64,000 bases of DNA from contig AP026179.1 of NCBI GenBank assembly GCA_030295235.1, forward strand, positions 124,001-188,000, in the 5' to 3' direction. Every line of letters starts with the position of its first letter. Position 1 is the first letter of the stretch. Origin of the DNA: Fistulifera solaris (Eukaryota > Bacillariophyta > Bacillariophyceae > Naviculales > Stauroneidaceae). Both the position numbers and the translations under genes were made by a program. Below, piece by piece: positions 42,058 to 52,698 of the stretch. The notes below the pieces were generated by a model. The model did not search any database. It was not told where the DNA came from and worked only from the letters and a program-made list of their open reading frames with translations.

Positions 42058-45036
42058 TTAAAGCTTGTCCAAATACTTGCTGATCTCGGGCACACCTTCA
42101 GCAAGACCCTTGCGCTTACGAACGTTGAGTACAACTTCCTTGGTCTTGGTGCCTTCATCGTAGGGGCTTCCGGACATGGGCTCCCAGTGATCGAACGAAC
42201 ACTGCGGGAAAGCCTTTCCACCCGTGTTGGAACGCAAGTCAGCAGTGAAACCGAACGACTCCATGACGGGCAAGTAGGCCAAGAGGGTCATCATTGGCGT
42301 ACCAGGTCGCTGTTCCTCGGTAAAGACGTGACCACGACGGCGGGTGAGCACACCGTACACGTTACCCATGGCATCTTGAGGGACCGAGATACTGCAGAGG
42401 TAAACGGGCTCCAAAAGTCCAGGACCTCCGGTCATCATACTCGAGAAGCAAACACGACGAGCGGTAGGCATGATTTGTCCCATACCACGGTGGATGGCAT
42501 CGGCGTGCAATACAACATCCATGAGGTTGAAACGGCAACCACGCATTTGTTCGTCACATAGAGGACCGTTTTGCGTGGCCCAGGCGAAACCACCAACCAC
42601 AGACTCCTTGATTTCCATCAAGTAGTTCACACCCTTGGTGGTGTCGACGAACATATTGGGACCAGTTCCTTCGGGACCGAAGGCCCAAATCTTTCGGGCT
42701 TCCGTCACATCCCAACCGAAATCATCGGCCAACTGACGTCCCAAAATCTTGGCTTCCGTTCCGGCCTTGACTTCACCATCGTCAATGGCCTTGCAAAGCT
42801 CAGCGGAGAGAGGCGCGGCGGTGACAAACAGACGGTTGTGCTTGTTCGCCGACTTGGCCAAACATACCTGATCGGAATCGGCAGTGCATGTTTCACGGAA
42901 TGACACGACGGGGTCGCTGACCTTAACTTCGGTTCCCATGAAATCATTCTGCAAATCTTGCAAGCAAATTTCGAGGTGCAATTCACCCGAAGCAGCGATA
43001 ATGTGCTCACCGGATTCTTCGGTGTAACACAACACCATGGGATCCGACTTGGCCAGTCGCTTCATGCCTTCCACGAGTTTGGGCAAATCGGCCGAGTTCT
43101 TGGGTTCAACAGCGCAACGGACGACGGGAGACACACTAAACTTCATCGACTTGATAGGGCAAGCATCTTCGGCCGTGGCAATGGTTCCGCATTTGAGCAA
43201 GTATTGATCCACTCCGACCAACGCACAGGTGTTTCCAGCAGGCACATCGGCGACCTGTTCGGTGTAACGACCCATCATGATGACCGTACGCTGAATGTTC
43301 TTAACCCAGAGTTCCGACTTCTTTCCAGGAACGTAGTTGGCACCCATGATACGAACTTTCTGACCCGTGGCGATCTTTCCGGAGAAGACACGACCAAACG
43401 CATAGAAACGACCCTTATCGGAAGTGGGAACCATCTTGGAAATGTACATGCACAAAGGAGCATCCGGACTGGTGTCGCAAGTACGAATGGCAGTGGCCGT
43501 AGCATCATCGAGAGGTCCATCGTAGAGCGTCTCCACACGGTACTTCTGTGCCTGCGCCGGAGAAGGCAAGTGCAAGACAATCATCTCCAACACAGTGTCA
43601 CCGGCGGGAAGCCACTTTTGCATGACACGCTTCAAGAGCTGCTTGCCAACGAGTTCCTTCTCTTCACCCTTGAGTTCAACATCAATGGCCTTGAGCATCT
43701 TCTTGACCTTTCCGTGCTTCTCGGACATGATAGCCTCAAAGAGGGTGGTGATGGGAGTCGCAATGAACTGACAAAAAGCACGTTCAAGAGTACCTCCCTT
43801 GTCGGAAGTGGTCCATACTTTCCGTCCGGCATCAAAATACCAGTCACCCCACAATTTTTCCATCATTTTCTCTTCTCCGACACCAAACTTCTCACCATAG
43901 TCAATGGCGAATCGCTTGAGCGTGAACGCCCACTGGTGCAAACCACTACCAAAGGCTACCGTTCCCTTGGTGGGGTGAACTTGAAGATCACCCAAGGACT
44001 CGTCATTGTAGGTCGCCACAATCACATTGACGGACTCAATGGAACGGCAAAAGGCCTGGTACAACTCTTCGGCGGGCAATTGGAGTTCGAGCAAGGCACG
44101 ATCGACCTTGTTGACCATGAGTACGGGCTTGACACGTTCCGAAATGGCTTGACGCAAGACGGTTTCGGTCTGCACGCACACACCATCAATGGTATCCACC
44201 ACCACGAGGGCACCATCGGTAACACGCAAGGCGGCCGTGACTTCGGACGAAAAGTCGACGTGACCGGGACTGTCAATCAAGTTGATCAAGTAGGAGTTCT
44301 CACTGATTCGAACATTTCCTTCGGCGGCCGCCTTGTCTTCCAATTCCTTGGTACGTGCCGCTTCTTCTTCTTCGGTCATACCGGCCGGCTTGCCGGTCTT
44401 CATATCGTACTCAAAGAACATACTGATACCGGTAGACTTGATGGTAATACCACGTTCGGCTTCATCGGCACGGGTATCGGTGTATCGGGCTCCACCGGCG
44501 GCTTTGGAACTGATAATACCGGCCTTTTGGACCAAACTATCCGTGAGGGTGGTCTTTCCGTGATCGACGTGCGCAATCACGGACATACTGCGAATGTTGT
44601 GCTTCAAGTCCATGATGGACCGCATCTGGTCTACGGAAAAGTTCACCTATAAAGAGAGAGAGAGAGAGATAAAAACGCATGTGTGTGAGTTCTACTGCGG
44701 ATCGAGAAACAAAAGAACGAAGCTACACTTTGCAGGGCCAGCGAGATCCGAGATCATCCCACAAGGACTCTCTTTTAAGGTCGTTCTTCCTCTTTAAGCC
44801 ATCAATACACATCCACGAATCGAACGAAGGCTCTTTTCCTTGTCGAAACGCATTGAATTGGCTCGATTTCTGCCCGAAAGACACTCCTTTGACACCCTCT
44901 GCACGACCGTTCCTCGGGTACACGTTTCTACATAAGATTCGCGTCCGAGATTCCTAAATCTTTGACACGAAATAACTTCATGCCTTCTGTTCTCCCCCAG
45001 GCTTTTCTTTGTTCCAAAAGATAAAATACTCACCAT
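42058..45036 (-). CDS. Translation elongation factor EF-2
   Basis: The first exon is only the ATG (45036-45034), followed by a 387-bp intron (44647-45033, GTGAGT...TATAG). Exon 2 continues [13 protein letters not shown], giving the family start [10 protein letters not shown] and 863 residues with no frame break. GTPase motifs: [20 protein letters not shown] and NKVD. The diphthamide site lies in [12 protein letters not shown] near the C terminus, which ends [12 protein letters not shown]-2 moves tRNAs and mRNA through the cytosolic ribosome with GTP. The intron begins right after the initiator ATG, a layout often seen in highly expressed genes, and has a GA-rich stretch (44654-44669) near its acceptor. 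Confidence 0.97.
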
Positions 45037-45474
45037 GGTTGTATCGTTTTCTTTTTTATTTTCAACAAAATAACAATGAAACGGTTTTACAGCGTGTTAC
45101 TTTGTTTTACTGCAACGATCGAGTGTGTCTGCTGCTGATCGTCGCGGCTGCATGCTTTCGCGGTAGCCTGAAGAAAATCCTGCGGACGGAGAAGAATAGG
45201 TTATGAGTCTAGTAAGCAGCGGCTGGCAGTCCCCCTCTACTCTACCAGCTATAGAGAGTGAATGTGACATCCAAGCTTCGCGATCGATCGACTGACGTAG
45301 AACTTCGGTTTCCTGAGATCGTGGATACTAGGGAATGCATGCTCGGTGAAACGAAAAACTAAAGCGTTGACGTGCTCGTTTCTCCGATGCGATGGAGGCA
45401 ACAAAATCGTCTTCCAATAACCGAACGATCCAATTTAAGAACAGTACAACAAAACATTAGTATTAATATTATTA
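45037..45474. promoter_or_regulatory. EF-2 promoter region
   Basis: 438 bp upstream of the EF-2 ATG and downstream of the acyl-CoA synthetase stop, both genes being on the minus strand. AT-rich ends, no gene. An AATATTATTATTATTT tract at 45464-45479 runs into the synthetase stop. Confidence 0.35.
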
Positions 45475-47808
45475 TTATTTGGATTCCACAAAGACAGCCT
45501 TGTATTTGTCTTGTACCACATTCCGTTTCACTTTATAGGATTGCGTCAAGAGACCATTCACCATGGCAAAGGGTTCCAACGTCAAGTGTACATCTCCCAC
45601 TTGTTCCCATTTGCGGAATTTCTTCGAGGTGACCTTTTGAATATCCGACAAGATGCGTTGTTTGAGTTCTCGATTGTTGACTAGTTTCTCAGATGCGCGA
45701 TTTAAAATCTCCAAAGCCTCCGCAGCATCTTCTGGACTGCATTTGGGATCATTGACTCGATCCGCTTGCTTTTGCAACGATTCGGATTCTGATGTATAGT
45801 CGGACAAAGCACTGGGCTTCAATACCACCACCGCCACGACGCGCCGCCCGTCTTGTCCCGTCAACATGATTTGATCAATAAGTTCACATTGTCCCAAAAT
45901 AGCATCTTCGATCGGCGTTGGTTCAATGTTCTCTCCATTGCTCAACACAATGGTGTCTTTCGCACGACCCGTCAGAATCAAATCGCCCGTTGCGGGATTG
46001 ATGCGTCCCAAATCACCAGTATCAAACCATCCTTTCTCATTCAACACCGCTGCCGTCGCTTCCGGATTCTTGTAATACCCCCGCATTATTTGCGGACCAC
46101 GGCCCCAAATAATACCCGGTTCTCCAATTTTCACCGGCTTTTTGGTATCCGGATCCACAATTTGAATTTCGGTATATTGACAGGGATGTCCCGCACAACC
46201 GGCCGTGACTAAATTCGCATCCGAGCGTCGATACGACAGCAACGGTGCACATTCGGTCAAACCGTATCCAACACAAACGGTCATACCCGCCGCTTGATAA
46301 AATTCTTCCAAGGACCCCGCCAGGGCACTGCCACCACTAATCACAGTCTTGACACGTCCACCGAAACCATCCAATACTTTGGACCATACCAATTTGTTCC
46401 CCACGGCTTGCAACGGTTTCAAGAACGTCACTATCAAACGCGACGCCAATTGTTCGAGGACACCGGGCGTTTCTTCGCCCACGACCAATCCGCGTAAACG
46501 CGCTTCATGTCGATGAAACGTCTTACTGACGTGTGTAAAGAATTGGGATAAGACTTTGACGGCGACACTTCCGGAACTAAATTTGTCTTGCACACCGAGC
46601 GCAATTTTCTCCAACACGCGCGGTACCAAGACCAACCACTGCGGTTGATGTTGCGCCAAATCTTGTTTGAAGGTCCGAATGGAACTATACACAATGGCAC
46701 AACCCCGACTGGCCATCCACAATTCAAAGGATCGTTCGGTAATATGCCAAATCGGTAACAAACTCAACATACAATCTCCTGGGAACGGTTCTTGGGAAGG
46801 CGACTGGGACAAACGATGCGAGGTTTGATGCAACAAATTGCCGTGCGACAACATGACGCCTTTCGGATGTCCCGTTGTGCCACTCGTGTACACGATAGTG
46901 GCTAGATCGTCGCGTTTCACCGTCGGGAGTTGCATCAAGGGATCTGTTTTTGCCAACAAGTCGGGAAAGAAATACACTTCCACACCAGCTTGTTGCGCCA
47001 ATTGTTGAATCTCGTCGTCGGAATGTTTTTCTCGATGCAACAACAAGATCGTCTTTACGGGTCCATGCGCTTGATTCCACAATCCCAGTGGCTTGTTGGG
47101 TGTCGAAAATTTCATCAAGGCCTTGAATAATTTCGGTCCCTGCAAGACAGCCAATTGTTTGGAATCCGAATGTTCATAAATGTACTGCAATTCTTCCAAG
47201 GGTGCATCGGCACCCCGAACAGCCGAAACGCCTCCTAGTAACTGCAAACCTTGATCGGCAATCAACCAATGTGCCGCATTTTCGGCCAAAAATGCCACCT
47301 TGTCGTGTTTTCGAATGCCGCATTGTTGAAATACGGCGGCACTTTTTTGTACGAACGCCGCCATTTGTTGAAAATTACAATCGACCGCCGGTTCCGTCCA
47401 ACGTTCATCGAATACCGCGCGATATTCTGGCACTACTTGTGCCAACGCTGACCACAAGGCTGGACAAGAGGAAATGGATTCACGGATTGTTTGCAATTTG
47501 GCTACAACCGGGTCTTGTCGCGGTTGTGGATTGTTATTCTTGTTATTGTTGTTATTGTTGTGGTTGTGGTTATAATTATTCAAGACATTCCCAAAGACAT
47601 CAGTCGAACGACGATAATCTGACATTGCTGTATCGTCACCAAATAGTATTTCTTCCTCAACTTCCGTCAACGTTTCTTTTGTAGGAGGAGTTGTCGCTCG
47701 TGACAATGTCAGTGACAAGACTTGTTTGTTGGAGTGAGGAAGAACCGGAATGAACGCCGTTGTCGTTAGCAGAGGAACGAAAAGGCAACAACAAAGTAAT
47801 CGTATCAT
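45475..47808 (-). CDS. Long-chain acyl-CoA / acyl-ACP synthetase, plastid-type
   Basis: Intact 777-residue frame from ATG 47808. The N terminus MIRLLCCCLFVPLLTTTA then FIPVLPHS is a signal peptide with an ASAFAP-like site, so plastid targeting is inferred. An Asn-rich tract follows. ANL-superfamily motifs: YTSGTTGHPKGVMLSHGN (P-loop), GYGLTECAPLLSYR, GWFDTGDLG and LTGRAKDTIVLSNGENIEP. The long insertion between the motifs is typical of long-chain enzymes. It activates fatty acids with ATP; plastid members of this kind (plant AAE15/16, cyanobacterial slr1609) form acyl-ACP and recycle free fatty acids. CoA versus ACP use cannot be told from sequence. Confidence 0.9.
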   Translation of the reverse strand: MIRLLCCCLFVPLLTTTAFIPVLPHSNKQVLSLTLSRATTPPTKETLTEVEEEILFGDDTAMSDYRRSTDVFGNVLNNYNHNHNNNNNNKNNNPQPRQDPVVAKLQTIRESISSCPALWSALAQVVPEYRAVFDERWTEPAVDCNFQQMAAFVQKSAAVFQQCGIRKHDKVAFLAENAAHWLIADQGLQLLGGVSAVRGADAPLEELQYIYEHSDSKQLAVLQGPKLFKALMKFSTPNKPLGLWNQAHGPVKTILLLHREKHSDDEIQQLAQQAGVEVYFFPDLLAKTDPLMQLPTVKRDDLATIVYTSGTTGHPKGVMLSHGNLLHQTSHRLSQSPSQEPFPGDCMLSLLPIWHITERSFELWMASRGCAIVYSSIRTFKQDLAQHQPQWLVLVPRVLEKIALGVQDKFSSGSVAVKVLSQFFTHVSKTFHRHEARLRGLVVGEETPGVLEQLASRLIVTFLKPLQAVGNKLVWSKVLDGFGGRVKTVISGGSALAGSLEEFYQAAGMTVCVGYGLTECAPLLSYRRSDANLVTAGCAGHPCQYTEIQIVDPDTKKPVKIGEPGIIWGRGPQIMRGYYKNPEATAAVLNEKGWFDTGDLGRINPATGDLILTGRAKDTIVLSNGENIEPTPIEDAILGQCELIDQIMLTGQDGRRVVAVVVLKPSALSDYTSESESLQKQADRVNDPKCSPEDAAEALEILNRASEKLVNNRELKQRILSDIQKVTSKKFRKWEQVGDVHLTLEPFAMVNGLLTQSYKVKRNVVQDKYKAVFVESK

Positions 47809-47892
47809 TTTTTGGGTATGTTTGTTTGTAAAAGTCAAGTAAGTAAAATATAGTGAGAGTAAAGAAAAATAAAATAGAGAATTGAGAAGAGA

Positions 47893-47901
47893 TACGGAGT
47901 A
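47893..47901 (+). promoter_or_regulatory. TACGGAGTA motif
   Basis: Perfect 9-mer, 85 bp upstream of the acyl synthetase start codon. Confidence 0.4.
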
Positions 47902-48238
47902 CCAGGTAATAAAAAAAGGATTGAAATCTCCCCTCCAACATCATCATCATCATGATGATCCGTTTTTTACAAAAATCAATCCTTCAAAATAATTTTCAAT
48001 CCTTCAATCCTACGTCCCACTTCAACGTCGTTCGGACCTTGGACAGACTACGCAACGACGTACAGCAGATCAGACACAAGCGCGCGCGTGACCTCGTCTT
48101 TAGGTACCTCGTACCTCGTTTCGTCTCATCTCTCCATTTCCCACTTCGAGAGAGAGAGAGAGAGAGAGCGCGCGGCCTCCGCCCACCGAGAAAATACAAA
48201 GTAGACACGAAGAAAAACTACACTTTCAAACGAATGGA

Positions 48239-48303
48239 CGTTAAAATTCTGCCTCTTAGTACAAGATTCTACGTAGCATCCACGACGAGGCAGAATTTTA
48301 ACG
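48239..48303. repeat. 17-bp perfect inverted repeat (stem-loop)
   Basis: CGTTAAAATTCTGCCTC at 48239-48255 pairs exactly with 48287-48303, leaving a 31-nt loop that contains TCTACGTAGC. No U-rich tail suggesting a terminator. It could be a hairpin in a transcript or the remains of a small element. Confidence 0.55.
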
Positions 48304-48821
48304 CCATTCCCTGGACTATATAATAATAATATAGAATTGATCGTGAAGAGAGAATGATTGAATGATTTGCAAACTTATACCTACCATGTACCTCATTGGG
48401 AACAGGACAATGTTACGTGCTACGTGTATTGATTATTGAACCCGTATAGAGTATAGAGGCCGGCCCATGGATGAAGCCATCTGTCGAATAATTCTACGAT
48501 ATAGGGACGGTGCTTCGTTAGATTATGCAATCCGAAAACGACAATCTATGACGCTCGAGAAGCATAATCTTTTATTAGTCCGCAGTCCGCAGGGATATTC
48601 TCGTCATCGTGTCCTGAAAAAATGGATATTCGAGTAAGACACTGTCCGTCGAATTCTACGACAGAGGCGGGGGGGAGGGAAAAGGGGCAATTTTTCGCCA
48701 GACAAACTACTCCGAAAAAACAAAAGAAAAAATATAACGCTTTGTTGATAAGAACGAAGCCTCGGAACACCACCTTCGTTTCCATTTTAGGACGAGTACA
48801 ATACGGCTGTCAAATTCTACG
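48266..48821. repeat. Four copies of ATTCTACG
   Basis: Copies at 48266, 48491, 48653 and 48814, the last three spaced 162 and 161 bp and each preceded by CTGTC within about 10 bp. All are on the plus strand, upstream of the DUF6824 gene at 49169. Confidence 0.35.
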
Positions 48822-49168
48822 TTAGCGACATTGGGTTCTGTCGCAAAACTATCCAGTCCGAAATACTGTCGCTCGTTTTCAAGGAGGAATCGTGTATCGT
48901 GTGCCCTGTCACATTATTGCCCTCCCTCGTTCGTCTTCATCAAATGGCATAATTCACTCACTCACACACAAAAAAAAACAGTTCGCAGGAATAAGATTGC
49001 TGGTTCGTTCTTTTCGCTTCGAGTTTCGTCATCTCAAGTGACAAAAAGTTCAACGATCCAACCTTTCGTCGATACACATAAAAAACGAACAGCACCCCCC
49101 GAAATGTATACCCCTTGCCTATTGGACAGAATTTTTTTATCATATTCCACACAGCAAGAAAAAGGACC

Positions 49169-49795
49169 ATGGAGGAGGACAGTTTGCCGGATCGAATGAA
49201 AGCCGTTGTTTTGTCAGGTGATGATGATGATACTATCCGACCACCACGAAGGAAACGGAAAAAGACATCACCTGTTGATAGCAATAAGCATGCGTATTAC
49301 CGGCAGTTGGTTGCGCAAGTTTTGGTTCGTTATCAAGAGGAACGATCGAACGACGCGAGTATGAAACGATCATTGCATATCTGCGACAATGATCGACAAA
49401 CGACACGAGCCCGTTCGACGAATCATCATCATTCGTTGCAGCAACCCGACAACAACAACAACGACGACGATGATCTTCCCAGCCAAAAATCCGCAATGAT
49501 CACGCTCAAAATTAATGAACACGATGTATTGTTTGGTCGTCGTTCGGTGCAACGCAATCATCCGGGAAATTTACGATTGCGAGAAATGTGTTGCAACCTG
49601 CAAGCCGATTACCGTGACAGCAATCGTTCGCAAAAGACGGCCATGACGTGGCGGATTGTACACACCATTCATGCGCGGGGCGGTCGATTTTTGAAAGAAG
49701 ACGAGGAAGACGTCTGGCGCGAAGTGAGTCCGGAAGTGGCGCGGGAGAAAGTAGCCTTTACGATCCGTGATTTGAATGTCTCCGAATGCCACTGA
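49169..49795 (+). CDS. DUF6824-like protein (second of two)
   Basis: Uninterrupted 208-residue frame. MEEDSLPDRMKAVVLSGDDD, a basic PPRRKRKK stretch (likely nuclear signal) and a His/Asn/Asp-rich linker lead into the domain NEHDVLFGRRSVQRNHPGN, NRSQKTAMTWRIVHTIHARG, GRFLKEDEEDVW and REKVAFTIRDLN. It aligns along the whole domain with the protein at 31664-32298, but differs outside it. It has been suggested that such proteins are regulators in diatoms; that is not shown here. Confidence 0.8.
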   Translation: MEEDSLPDRMKAVVLSGDDDDTIRPPRRKRKKTSPVDSNKHAYYRQLVAQVLVRYQEERSNDASMKRSLHICDNDRQTTRARSTNHHHSLQQPDNNNNDDDDLPSQKSAMITLKINEHDVLFGRRSVQRNHPGNLRLREMCCNLQADYRDSNRSQKTAMTWRIVHTIHARGGRFLKEDEEDVWREVSPEVAREKVAFTIRDLNVSECH

Positions 49796-50587
49796 ATGAA
49801 AAAAATGCATGAAACTGAATGTGAATGAATAATGAATTGTAGCAATGCACAGAGAGACCGAAGAGGATCTGTGGCCATTCGTAGTGGCCTGTATGTAAAG
49901 ATCAGTCGGTAAGAAAATTTTGTAGCAGACGAGTGATTGCCCCTAGATCCGAGGCCACTGCACTTGATCGAATGAGGATGTCAAAGTTCGCGAATTTTTT
50001 AAATGTTTTTGAGAAAGATAAACCTGTCAATGTTGGTCTCATAAGATATAAGGCGACATATGTTTTGCGTCAATTTCTTTTGTCACTCATCCAAATGGAT
50101 TCCCCGGTTACCGGTATTCCGTTGTTGATGTTAGAAGAGAAGTGACTTCTTTGTAGGCATATTACTTCAAAACATAAGAAAATCGATGATTTTACAATGG
50201 ATTTGTGGAGTGCACGGTTTTGATTGGAAAAATGAGATGTGGTTCGTTTCGAGGCGCGCGATTTTCTCATTCCGCGAAATCGAGCGAAGCACAGACGAAA
50301 TGTCGGCACAAGCCTGTCACATGTCACCTGTTTGTCACCTGTGCGACACTCGTGAACCGAAAGAGACCATCAAAAAAAAAAAAAAACAGCCGACATGGAC
50401 ACTGCATGACAAGCAATATAAAAAACGACGAATCATTCATCATCATCATCATGAAAATGCTTCTGTTTCATTCAACTAGTATGTTACGGGTATTATCGGC
50501 TACGATTGTGACAACCAGGAAGGTGGCGTTCTCTAGCATGCAAAGTCAAGAAATATGCTCTCATGATTGATGATGATTCATCATTTT
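49796..50587. other. Intergenic region (convergent gene ends)
   Basis: About 0.8 kb between two convergent genes. A13 at 50373-50385 and a (CAT)n stretch near 50438-50450. No gene supported. Confidence 0.35.
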
Positions 50588-52177
50588 TCACAAACACGCC
50601 GAATCACGAGCACCGGTCTCGAATTCTTTTAACAAATAATCCATCACATCATTCGCAGAATAGCCCAATTTTCCTTCATCTTGCTTCACAAAACGACGAC
50701 AAAATGTTACATCATCACCCATGGTCACCAGCCCGGGCTCGTTTGTACCTCCAGGCAGCACTTGAGGATATCCGGCATCGGCGCACAAGGCATTGCACAA
50801 ACATTTACGACCTTCGGTGGCTTTCAAAGTCCCGCCTTTTTTGATGTAGGCATCGACGGGTTCCGCGGCACAACGGAAGTTGATAGAGCCTTCTTTGGTC
50901 ACAAACGGAGTTCGCAGATAGCCCAAATTGCACACCCGAGGACGCTGCTCATAAACGGTCGTTTCCGATAGGGTTTCCGGAATTTGCAATACTTTGAACG
51001 GAAAACCCGTCGGCGACGCTTGCGGATCGGTAAAGACTTTCATCGAATCATCATTCATGAGATGCTGAAGTGTCGCTTGACGAACGTGATCCGTCATACC
51101 CGATTCGTTCGCCAAAGCAAACGCCGTCCCCACTTGGATACCTTGTCCACCCATTGCCAATACTTGATGAGAACTTGCCTGCGCAACTTCCCGCCAACCA
51201 AAAGGGCAATCCTTGTGTCGCTTGTTGGAATTGCTGTAAATTGACTTGATCTTTGGGACCGTACACAGGTTCACCCCGGTCATTGAGCTGCATGGAACCC
51301 CGTGGAGGCGCATTGTGGCCACCGGCCGTGGGCAATTCGATTACAAAGCCTTGAATACCCTGGTGGGACCGGCGCCTGTCGCGCGTTTGAGCATCGATTG
51401 AGCCAATACTACGGAACTAACAATGGGAAGAAAGGAAGGACGCAGTAAGGGAGTGCACAGTGCGGGTTTGCCCGCGTTGGCCCAGAATTCCTCCGGAGAA
51501 AAGGTAAAGGTGGCGGCCATTCCTACTGGAAGTTTGCCCTCTACATCCAGCGACATGGAACACGCCTCGCCCTGGGCCAACCGGTCCAGAAACCCCGGAA
51601 TCGCCATGGGAATGCCTGCGCCCATAATGACGTAATCGACATCGGCCAGCATGGCACCATATAAACTGGGCAGTGTCGGAAGTTGGACCTTGGTGAGTAA
51701 GTTGATGCCCACTAGACCGCCCGTCGGTGTACCATCGTCGTTATGTTTCGCCAGCCATACTTCGGCAAAATTAGCCAAGACGGTGACTTCCAACAATACT
51801 TGGGAAGGTATCAAAGTCCACATAGGAAGATTCTTGAAAGGCTTGTTTGCATGCTTGCCGCCCGGAATGTAGTATTGATCCAAAACGCGCTTGACCATGT
51901 CTTGGTCGGGGAAATGACGTAACGCTCCGAGCATGTCACCATCGCCAGATTGCAAACTGCGCACGAGAATGGTATCCATGGCAGTCCCCGAAATGACTCC
52001 CAACTCACCACGCCTCGAAACTTCCCGCGCCAATTTCCAATTCGAAATGCGGATCCCCATGCCGCCTTGAATGATGCGGGGGAGTGGTGGTTTGGGCAAA
52101 GCAGTGGTCATTTTCAAAGAGCTCCATCCATGAGACATACTCATCAAGCAACCGACTAGATAAATGAAACGTAACAT
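50588..52177 (-). CDS. PfaD-like nitronate monooxygenase / 2-nitropropane dioxygenase
   Basis: ATG at 52177 ([17 protein letters not shown], a signal-like N terminus); about 529 residues. FMN-barrel features: [76 protein letters not shown] with ESGMT, then [39 protein letters not shown] and [14 protein letters not shown]. The extended C-terminal half is typical of bacterial PfaD-type proteins. These flavoproteins oxidise nitronates or act beside polyketide/PUFA synthases; no such synthase is nearby. Frame changes at CCC 51358-51360 (one short) and CCC 51190-51192 (one extra) cancel. The bacterial-like domain set suggests an ancient transfer. Confidence 0.85.
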
Positions 52178-52698
52178 TATTTTTGGCAATGTAATTTAGA
52201 GAGATAGTTCTGGAATGTTTTGTTTATGTGAGTATTAGAAGAAACAGAATAATGAGAAAGCAAGAAAAAAAAATGATCGTCGGATCGGATTCGCATTTGG
52301 TACTGGTTACGTCGACATTGTTCGTGTCTTAGAATTACTCGTACGGTACTACTGACCTATGTACAGACATTGTTGCGGACCAATATTTAGAAAGTGTCTT
52401 CGCTCTTGGGCGTGTGCTAATGCGAACCGGAACATTAGCTTACGAAAGCAAACAATGATGACAAAAATCAAATCGCATTCGTTTGTCGTATTCGTTTTAC
52501 AAGGTTTTTTTTTGAACGAAAAGCCGTCTCTAACGTCAAAGAAAATGCGAAGTCTTTGCTTAATAAACATTGTTTCTAAATTCCCTTTGCAAGACCAACT
52601 AAAAGGAGAACTAATCAATGTAATCATGTTGCGTTACTGTTATGCATTCCTGATACTACATTAATCATAATATTTTATTATGACCTTGTGTTCCCATA
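52178..52698. promoter_or_regulatory. Intergenic region upstream of the monooxygenase
   Basis: About 520 bp between the stop of the RanBP2 zinc-finger gene and the start of the monooxygenase gene, both on the minus strand. No gene or clear motif. Confidence 0.3.

Larger units (their letters stand above)
47809..49168. other. Divergent intergenic region with stem-loop and repeats
   Basis: 1.36 kb between the acyl synthetase start (minus) and the DUF6824 start (plus). Includes a TACGGAGTA motif at 47893, a GA microsatellite near 48151-48168, a 17-bp stem-loop (48239-48303) and four copies of ATTCTACG (listed separately). No gene. Confidence 0.4.

Noticed and set aside
42571-44652. Long plus-strand open frames opposite EF-2 (up to 564 residues)
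   Set aside because: They are antisense shadows of the strongly biased EF-2 coding sequence and have no domain or start context.
47202-47684. Plus-strand frame of 160 residues opposite the acyl synthetase
   Set aside because: Antisense of the synthetase N-terminal region including the Asn-rich tract, which yields a Tyr/Cys-rich artefact.
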